Source of the DNA: Candidatus Merdivicinus intestinigallinarum
GTDB lineage: Bacteria; Bacillota; Clostridia; Oscillospirales; Ruminococcaceae
DNA: 33,653 bases
Assembly: GCA_018713335.1 (NCBI GenBank)
Contig: DVOW01000023.1
Location: 1 to 33,653, forward strand
Direction of reading: 5' to 3'
Part shown: piece after piece, positions 28,638-33,653 of the stretch
Numbering within the stretch: position 1 is the first letter of the stretch
Layout of the letters: each line of letters begins with the position of its first letter
The notes under the pieces: model-generated
The model's input: the letters and a program-made list of their open reading frames with translations, nothing else
What the model was told of the DNA's origin: nothing
The model's database searches: none
Program-made: the position numbers and the translations under genes

Positions 28638-30959
28638 ATGAACCACCAGGAAATTCTCAGCCAAATGAGCCTTCGGGAAAAAATCGCCGCTGCCTCCGGG
28701 AAAACCTTTTGGCGAACCAAAGAAATGAAACGGTACGGCCTCCCGGAGCTGCTTTTGTGCGACGGCCCCCACGGCCTTCGCAGGCAGACCCGGAAAAACG
28801 ATATGCTGGGCATCGGCCCTTCTTCCCCTGCAACCTGCTTCCCGGCGGAGGTGACCCTGGCGTGCAGCTGGGATACCGAGCTGCTGGCCCGGGTGGGCGG
28901 CGCCATTGCCGAAGAAGCGGCGTCCTTCGGGGTGTCGGTGGTTTTGGGGCCGGGAGTCAACCTGAAGCGGAACCCCCTCTGCGGCCGGAATTTTGAGTAT
29001 TTCAGCGAGGACCCGTATCTTTCCGGGAAGTTGGCGGCCTCCTTTATCTCAGCCATGCAGGAAACCGGCGTGGGGGCGAGCTTGAAGCATTTTGCCTGCA
29101 ACAACCAGGAGTACAAACGGTTTAATTCCGACAGCATCGTGGATGAACGGACCCTGCGGGAGCTCTACCTCCTGCCTTTTGAAATCGCGGTAAAAGAGGG
29201 AAGGCCCGCCACGGTCATGTGCGCTTATAACAAGCTGAACGGCGTCCATTGCAGCGATAACTCCTGGCTGCTGACCCAGGTCCTCCGGGAGGAATGGGGC
29301 TTTGAGGGGTTGGTGGTGACGGACTGGGCTGCCTTAAACGACCGGATCGAAGCTTTCCGGGCGGGCTGCGACCTGGTCATGCCCGGCGGCAGCGCGTATC
29401 TGGAACGGGAAGCCCTGAAAGCGGCGAAACGGGGGGATTTGCCGGAGGAGGACATCGACCGGAGCGTTTCCCGGCTTTTTTGCCTGGCGGAATGGACGTC
29501 CCGGCGGGAGCATCCGCCCAAAAAGGCGGACTGGGAGGAACACCATGCCTTAGCGGTGCAGGCGGCCCAGGAGGGCGCTGTTCTACTAAAAAATGACGGC
29601 ACTCTTCCGCTAGAACCGGGAACCAAAACGGCCGTTTTGGGCCATATGGCCCGGGAAATGCGGTACCAGGGGGCCGGTTCCAGTCACATCAACCCGGTCA
29701 AACCGGTGCACCCTCTGGACGCCCTGGAAGACCATCCTTTCGCTCCCGGCTACCTGCCCAATGGGGAAACCACCCCGGAGCTTCTTGCGGAAGCGGAGAA
29801 TTTGGCCCGGGAAGCGGATGCGGCGGTTGTGTTCGCCGGACTGCCTGCCAGCCGGGAATCCGAGAGCTTTGACCGGGAGGAGCTGAAAATGCCTGAGGGA
29901 CACTGCCGGCTCATTGAACGGGTGGCGGCGGCAAATCCCAACACGGTTGTGGTGTTATTCTCCGGCGGCGTGGTGGAAACCCCATGGGCGGATCAGGTGA
30001 AAGCCATCCTCTACATGGGCCTGCCGGGTCAGGGAGGGGGAGAAGCCGCGGCGAATCTCCTTTACGGCCGGGCAAACCCCTGCGGCAAACTGGCGGAAAG
30101 CTGGCCCTACCGGTACGAGGACTGCCCCAGCGCCAGTTATTATGGCCAAAAGGATGCGGAGTACCGAGAGGGGCTTTACATGGGCTACCGGTACTATGAC
30201 AAAGCCGGGGTGAAGGTCCGCTGGCCCTTTGGATACGGGCTTTCCTACACCCGGTTCGGGTACTCCCATCTAGAGGCCGGGGAGGACCAGGTGACGGCCA
30301 TTGTCACCAATCTAGGGGACCGGCCCGGCGGGGAAGTAGCGCAGCTGTATCTTTTCCCGCCGGAAGGCGGTCTGCACCGGCCGGTGCGAGAGCTCAAGGG
30401 GTTCCAGAAGGTGTATTTGAAGCCCGGGGAAAGCAGGAAGCTGGTTTTCCCCCTGAACCGGCGCAGCTTTGCTTTGTGGGACGGGGAATGGAAGGTCCCC
30501 GGCGGGGTTTATACTGTGACCGTGGGAGGCGGAGGTGCCAACGCTCTGTCCGCCGCCATTCGGGTAGCGGGGGAGCCCGTTTCCGCGCCGGAGTGGCAGC
30601 CGGGCAGCTGGTACGAGCGTCCTGCCGGCCAGCCGTCAAAGGAGGATTGGGAACGGATGCTGGGCAGGAAGCACCAGGAAGAATCCCAGGGCAAAGGACA
30701 GTTTACCATGGACCACACCATTTTGGAAATGAAGGGTTCTTCCCGCCTGATGGGCTGGGTTTACCGGGTGATGGAGCTTTTCCTCACCCGCGTGGATTCG
30801 GAAAGCGCACAGGCCCGGATGGCCCTGGTGAGCACGGTGGACAGCCCCCTGCGGGTCATGCAGCAGCTTTCCGGCATCCGGGGCGGTTTGTTCCGCTGTC
30901 TGCTGGCGATGGCCAACGGCCATGTTTTCCGGGGGATCCGGGAGCTGTTCCGTTTTTAA
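28638..30959 (+). CDS. Glycoside hydrolase family 3 beta-glucosidase-type enzyme
   Basis: A 773-residue GH3 enzyme. The N-terminal barrel contains substrate-binding Lys150-His151 and the nucleophile Asp229 in VVTDWAALNDR. The middle alpha/beta sandwich (about 300-490) includes ASRESESFDRE, likely bearing the acid/base Glu, and PCGKLAESWP. A fibronectin-III-like domain spans about 545-640. Residues 665-773 are an extra helical, Arg/Leu-rich tail not needed by the core fold. No signal peptide, so it is cytoplasmic and probably acts on imported oligosaccharides or glycosides. AAGGAG is about 6 nt before the ATG. Sugar specificity unknown. Confidence 0.93.
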   Translation: MNHQEILSQMSLREKIAAASGKTFWRTKEMKRYGLPELLLCDGPHGLRRQTRKNDMLGIGPSSPATCFPAEVTLACSWDTELLARVGGAIAEEAASFGVSVVLGPGVNLKRNPLCGRNFEYFSEDPYLSGKLAASFISAMQETGVGASLKHFACNNQEYKRFNSDSIVDERTLRELYLLPFEIAVKEGRPATVMCAYNKLNGVHCSDNSWLLTQVLREEWGFEGLVVTDWAALNDRIEAFRAGCDLVMPGGSAYLEREALKAAKRGDLPEEDIDRSVSRLFCLAEWTSRREHPPKKADWEEHHALAVQAAQEGAVLLKNDGTLPLEPGTKTAVLGHMAREMRYQGAGSSHINPVKPVHPLDALEDHPFAPGYLPNGETTPELLAEAENLAREADAAVVFAGLPASRESESFDREELKMPEGHCRLIERVAAANPNTVVVLFSGGVVETPWADQVKAILYMGLPGQGGGEAAANLLYGRANPCGKLAESWPYRYEDCPSASYYGQKDAEYREGLYMGYRYYDKAGVKVRWPFGYGLSYTRFGYSHLEAGEDQVTAIVTNLGDRPGGEVAQLYLFPPEGGLHRPVRELKGFQKVYLKPGESRKLVFPLNRRSFALWDGEWKVPGGVYTVTVGGGGANALSAAIRVAGEPVSAPEWQPGSWYERPAGQPSKEDWERMLGRKHQEESQGKGQFTMDHTILEMKGSSRLMGWVYRVMELFLTRVDSESAQARMALVSTVDSPLRVMQQLSGIRGGLFRCLLAMANGHVFRGIRELFRF

Positions 30960-30965
30960 ATGAGA

Positions 30966-31010
30966 AAAATCCGCTGCGGGCCGGAAACTCTCCGGAACAC
31001 AGCGGATTTT
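30966..31010 (+). terminator. Terminator after the GH3 gene
   Basis: AAAATCCGCTG (30966-30976) pairs with CAGCGGATTTT (31000-31010), with an inner CCGGA/TCCGG stem. It begins 6 bp after the stop codon and may also stop the convergent Cys-rich gene. Confidence 0.85.
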
Positions 31011-31035
31011 CGTTGTTTTGCGGCTCCTGTTTACT

Positions 31036-31572
31036 TTAAATGGGAACTACGGGTAAAAGGAAATGGTATATTTTGCCAGGGATCCATTCGCCATTATGGT
31101 AACACTCGTGCTCATTATCGAAATGAAGCCGGATGCTTTCGTTCCATTTGTAGCCCACTTCTTTTACCAATTCATAGATACCAGTTTTATGCAGCTCCTT
31201 GGTAGCCGATTCACTGTTCGTTTCATATAGCACCCATTCCGATGCTGGTATTGAAAAGGCAAATAGTTCACGATCTGCAAATTTTGAAAAGTCATGCTCT
31301 TCCGTTTTTTCAACGCAAACTCTGCAGCACACATGAAATCCAGAGCAGCCTAGGCCGCAAGATTGGCAGTCTGATAAACATACCCATATTTGCTGCGGCG
31401 CTGGTCGTGTTTCCGATAGCTTTTTCATTTTTCCGCTTTCGGTCAGCTGATGAATAAACGAATGGATAGAACCGTCGCCTAAATTTGCCGGTTTCTTATA
31501 CCCAACCATCTCAAACTCCGGTTTTTTCAAAATGGTTAGCTTAATTCCATTGATGATGAATGGATCTTGCAC
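31036..31572 (-). CDS. Effector-binding (GyrI-like) protein with Cys-rich segment
   Basis: A 178-residue protein resembling the GyrI/AraC effector-binding fold. LKKPEFEMVGYKKPA at the start, and the C-terminal half (SIPASEWVLYETNSESATKE, then YELVKEVGYKWNESIRLHFD and a final strand), match the two-fold repeat. Between them lies an unusual stretch with seven cysteines in 22 residues (65, 69, 72, 76, 82, 83, 86), suggesting metal or thiol chemistry. The start codon is GTG at 31572 with AAAGGAGG 8 nt upstream. No DNA-binding domain is fused. More AT-rich than the genes to its left. Function unknown; a metal-responsive or sensor role is inference. Confidence 0.75.
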   Translation of the reverse strand: MQDPFIINGIKLTILKKPEFEMVGYKKPANLGDGSIHSFIHQLTESGKMKKLSETRPAPQQIWVCLSDCQSCGLGCSGFHVCCRVCVEKTEEHDFSKFADRELFAFSIPASEWVLYETNSESATKELHKTGIYELVKEVGYKWNESIRLHFDNEHECYHNGEWIPGKIYHFLLPVVPI

Positions 31573-31885
31573 TTAAAAATCCTCCTTTTTATTTTACGGA
31601 AAGTATTATATATTTTGCTTATGCCGTAAAGGATACAATTTCTTTTGATGCAGGCGGGGTAGACACTGATAGGACTTTTCGGGCAAGTAAACCAGTAATT
31701 TTATTATATTTATAAAACCGGGAATGTCAAGCCGCATGTATTGGTGCAGTTTGTGACATTGGTGAATGGAAATTTTGGTCACATACCTTTGATATGATTG
31801 AGGCGTTGATTTATAGAAAATTTTGCAGAAGTATTAAAGCAGCTTTCCAAAAAGAAGGCTTTGCATTTTTTGTTATATTTTAATC
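31573..31885. other. Noncoding AT-rich gap with an inverted repeat over a -10 box
   Basis: 313 bp without a supported gene. Near its left end TTTACGG (31593-31599) and CCGTAAA (31624-31630) bracket a minus-strand TATAAT (31610-31605), the probable promoter of the Cys-rich gene. The rest holds no recognisable element. A plus-strand open frame at 31716-31883 lacks a usable start codon and any family resemblance. Confidence 0.5.
31593..31630 (-). promoter_or_regulatory. Promoter/operator of the Cys-rich gene
   Basis: A perfect minus-strand TATAAT at 31610-31605 sits between 7-bp inverted arms TTTACGG/CCGTAAA that are 24 bp apart. No good -35 is present, consistent with regulated expression. Confidence 0.45.
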
Positions 31886-32251
31886 TTACGATTTTTCCAG
31901 CAAGTTAGCAGTAATCCGTCCCAGAATATTATATTTTTCCCCTGTCATCTTCTTGCGTATAGAACTATTTTGGTCCCGGAAAATTGCGGCTAAATTCCGC
32001 AGGATTTCTGCCTGCTCATCGGAAAGGCCATACAGGGACAAGCTCCCGACAGGTTCATTTCCGTATAAAAAATCAAGGGAAACATTTAAAATAGCGGCCA
32101 GGGAACGCATTGTTTCAAAAGGCGGTGTGGCCGTATTGTTTTCATATTTACAGATAGTTGCTTCCGATACATTCAATTTGTCGCCTAACTGCTTTTGCGT
32201 CAAACCTCTTTTTTTGCGTTCCTGCTTTAGAACGAATCCAAAATCATACAA
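31886..32251 (-). CDS. XRE-family transcriptional regulator
   Basis: A 121-residue regulator. Residues 5-65 are a Cro/CI-type HTH (LTQKQLGDKLNVSEATICKYENNTATPPFE). A helical tail (75-121) may dimerise. The start is TTG at 32251, with GGGAGG about 9 nt upstream; the nearby ATG at 32247 is out of frame. It is divergent from the secreted cell-wall-binding protein gene. The 155-bp region between them contains a perfect palindrome over that gene's -35, so direct repression is likely. Related in type, but not in sequence detail, to the membrane-anchored XRE gene at 17056. Confidence 0.88.
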   Translation of the reverse strand: MYDFGFVLKQERKKRGLTQKQLGDKLNVSEATICKYENNTATPPFETMRSLAAILNVSLDFLYGNEPVGSLSLYGLSDEQAEILRNLAAIFRDQNSSIRKKMTGEKYNILGRITANLLEKS

Positions 32252-32302
32252 TAATATTCACCTCCCAAACTTTCCTAATAGTTAAATTCTATCTTTTATA
32301 TA

Positions 32303-32331
32303 TTGAATTTAATTCAAGTATGTGCTATAAT
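32303..32331 (+). promoter_or_regulatory. Promoter of the cell-wall-binding protein gene, with palindromic operator
   Basis: TTGAAT (32303-32308), a 17-bp spacer and a perfect TATAAT (32326-32331) with extended TGC. The perfect palindrome TTGAATT-T-AATTCAA (32303-32317) covers the -35. A regulator bound there would block polymerase; the adjacent divergent XRE gene is the obvious candidate. Confidence 0.7.
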
Positions 32332-32406
32332 ATTTTCTACATAAGCAAGTTTTTTGCAAGAATCTTGAAAAATATTCTTGCAAACTGTCAGAAGGAGAGG
32401 TAAAAA

Positions 32407-33156
32407 ATGAAAAAGAGATTGTTGGCTGTCGCTCTGGCCGCTGCCATGGCTATTTCTGCGCCTATGAGCGCCTCAGCGGCATGGCAGAGGGACACAGCGG
32501 GAAATTGGCAGTGGTCGGAAAACGGCAGACTGCAAACCGGCTGGAAGCAAATCAGCGGGAAGTGGTACCATTTTGACCAGAACGGTATCATGAACACCGG
32601 CTGGCTCAATGACAATGGCACATGGTACTATTTGGACAACAGCGGGGCCATGAAAACTGGGTGGCTGCTTGATAAAGGGACTTGGTATTATTTCCAGCCT
32701 AATGGCGTAATGGTAACAGGACTCCATACGATTGGAAATGTACAGTACTATTTTTATCAATACGGAGGGATGGCTGTCAACACTGTAGTAGATGGGTATC
32801 AAATTGATGGTTCTGGTGCAGCAACAAGGATCGAATGTTATCGTTACTCTGATATCCCGACTTATACCTCATTATTTGGGGATGCCCCATTAAGCCAAGA
32901 AGTGACTTATAATGACGGGAATACCATGGGGATCAAATACAAATACGACTATTCTGCCTCAAAGGCAGAAGAATATCAAAACTTTATCAAAGGCCTGGGA
33001 TTCGAACTGTTAGAAAGCCATACATATGAAAACGGCGGATATGGTCGCAGTTATACGAAAGGCAATGAAGCAATCCTAGTCCTTTACCACAATTTCGGCA
33101 GTAATATTCCAGAATCATTTTCAATTGAAATCCTTGTATCTGGGTATGAAAGGTAG
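32407..33156 (+). CDS. Secreted protein with choline/cell-wall-binding repeats
   Basis: A 249-residue exported protein. Signal peptide residues 1-24, with cleavage expected after SASA before AWQ. Residues 25-125 are four to five cell-wall-binding repeats of the W-x-x-x-x-G-x-x-x-x-x-Y type (GKWYHFDQNGIMNTGWL, GTWYYLDNSGAMKTGWL, GTWYYFQPNGVMVTGL). The C-terminal part (about 140-249) is an alpha/beta domain of no recognised family (YNDGNTMGIKYKYDYSASKA). GGAGAGG precedes the ATG at 32407. No catalytic domain is evident, so a surface-associated binding role is likely. Divergent from the XRE gene and followed 8 bp later by a membrane-anchored protein. Confidence 0.85.
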   Translation: MKKRLLAVALAAAMAISAPMSASAAWQRDTAGNWQWSENGRLQTGWKQISGKWYHFDQNGIMNTGWLNDNGTWYYLDNSGAMKTGWLLDKGTWYYFQPNGVMVTGLHTIGNVQYYFYQYGGMAVNTVVDGYQIDGSGAATRIECYRYSDIPTYTSLFGDAPLSQEVTYNDGNTMGIKYKYDYSASKAEEYQNFIKGLGFELLESHTYENGGYGRSYTKGNEAILVLYHNFGSNIPESFSIEILVSGYER

Positions 33157-33164
33157 GCATTTCT

Positions 33165-33653
33165 ATGGATAAAAACGAACTCAATGAAAATTTTTCTCCC
33201 GCAGGACCTGACAATGATACCCCCAAACGAAAAATCCCGCCTATTCTCAAATATGCAGCGATTGTTTTGAGTACAGCTGTTGTCAGTGTGGGCATAACTT
33301 TATTGATTGCACAAAATTTTTATGTGCCGAAAGACGAATACAATGCTGTTGTACAGCAGATGAACAGTATTCAAAAAGATGTTGCGGGAATCGAGGACAG
33401 CGAAGCCACGTCTTCAGAAAGCAGTGCAAATAAAGCGTCTGTAAATAACACGGAGGGTTCTGACGCAAAACTGAAAGTATCATCGGTGGAAGCCTCTACA
33501 TACAGCAGGGTGGATGAATCAGAATATCAGTATTACGCTCCCGAACCCGGAAATGTTTTTGTTATTTTCTTTATTGAATTGGAAAATACATCCTCCAATT
33601 CATGTTTCTTTTCCTTATCTGATTTTGAAGTCTACCAAGATAATGTAAATACG
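33165..33653 (+). CDS. Membrane-anchored DUF4352-like protein, partial
   Basis: The first 163 codons of a gene that runs off the window. Residues 1-28 are a cytoplasmic charged tail, about 29-51 a membrane helix (ILKYAAIVLSTAVVSVGITLLIA), 52-105 a Glu/Ser-rich stalk and from about 108 a beta domain (KLKVSSVEASTY ... FVIFFIELENTSSN) like the DUF4352/telokin-like fold seen in extracellular domains of Firmicutes proteins. The ATG at 33165 has AGGTAGG about 9 nt upstream and lies 8 bp after the previous stop, so it is in the same operon. Function unknown; it may form a surface unit with the repeat protein. Confidence 0.75.
   Translation, partial: MDKNELNENFSPAGPDNDTPKRKIPPILKYAAIVLSTAVVSVGITLLIAQNFYVPKDEYNAVVQQMNSIQKDVAGIEDSEATSSESSANKASVNNTEGSDAKLKVSSVEASTYSRVDESEYQYYAPEPGNVFVIFFIELENTSSNSCFFSLSDFEVYQDNVNT

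Noticed and set aside
31716-31883. A 55-codon plus-strand open frame in the AT-rich gap
   Set aside because: No usable start codon near its 5' end, no SD and no family resemblance; probably chance.
1-33653. tRNA, rRNA, CRISPR array, transposase or phage structural genes
   Set aside because: None recognised by scanning for characteristic motifs, repeats or product families.

Overview
The window looks like a chromosomal segment of a GC-rich, spore-forming Clostridia member, most likely a gut Oscillospiraceae/Ruminococcaceae-type bacterium. Signs of this are strong AAGGAGG ribosome binding sites, TTGACA/TATAAT promoters (often with an extended TGn -10), a GerW/YtfJ sporulation gene beside scpA-scpB, a zinc-type L28, several uroporphyrinogen-decarboxylase-fold (URO-D) paralogues and a biotin-dependent carboxyltransferase operon. 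The family placement is inferred from gene content only.

Layout. (1) 1-8.1 kb: three divergent URO-D-family genes (57, 3254, 6998) interleaved with a GH25 lysozyme, an AraC-family regulator, a MATE exporter and an AEC permease. The AraC gene is divergent from the second URO-D gene. Between them lie two CTTACAA half-sites exactly 21 bp apart, upstream of a promoter with a perfect -10 and no -35: the layout of an AraC-activated promoter. (2) 8.1-16.6 kb: a complete oligopeptide/dipeptide ABC transporter operon (lipoprotein, two permeases, two ATPases, one small membrane protein) ending at a 15-bp perfect-stem terminator. Two subunits are architecturally unusual. The DppC-type permease carries a seven-repeat RCC1/BLIP-II-like beta-propeller in its first external loop, and the DppF-type ATPase carries a coiled-coil insert of about 180 residues between Walker A and the Q-loop. 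This transporter is the best candidate in the window for an undescribed system. (3) 16.6-24.2 kb: a membrane-anchored XRE regulator and rpmB on the minus strand, then a housekeeping run on the plus strand: M50 protease, scpA, scpB, DUF2953, gerW, D,D-carboxypeptidase, a frameshifted APH-family kinase, rluB and a small GNAT-like protein. (4) 24.2-27.6 kb: a three-gene operon for a carboxyltransferase (12S/MmdA-like), a biotin carrier (1.3S-like) and an OadA/5S-like subunit. It closes with a terminator and has no membrane beta subunit, which resembles a soluble transcarboxylase. (5) 27.6-31.0 kb: a YitT-family membrane protein and a GH3 beta-glucosidase with a C-terminal extension. (6) 31.0-33.65 kb: a visibly more AT-rich accessory tail. 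It holds a Cys-rich effector-binding protein, an XRE regulator, a secreted cell-wall-binding-repeat protein and a membrane-anchored DUF4352-like protein that runs off the end. A perfect palindrome (TTGAATT-T-AATTCAA) covers the -35 between the XRE gene and the repeat protein.

How the parts may work together: regions 2 and 5 indicate a peptide- and glycoside-consuming anaerobe, and region 4 supplies biotin-dependent C1 (carboxyl) transfer. The URO-D paralogues could act on methylated compounds, but no corrinoid protein is visible here, so their substrates are unknown. No rRNA, tRNA, CRISPR array, transposase or phage structural gene was seen.
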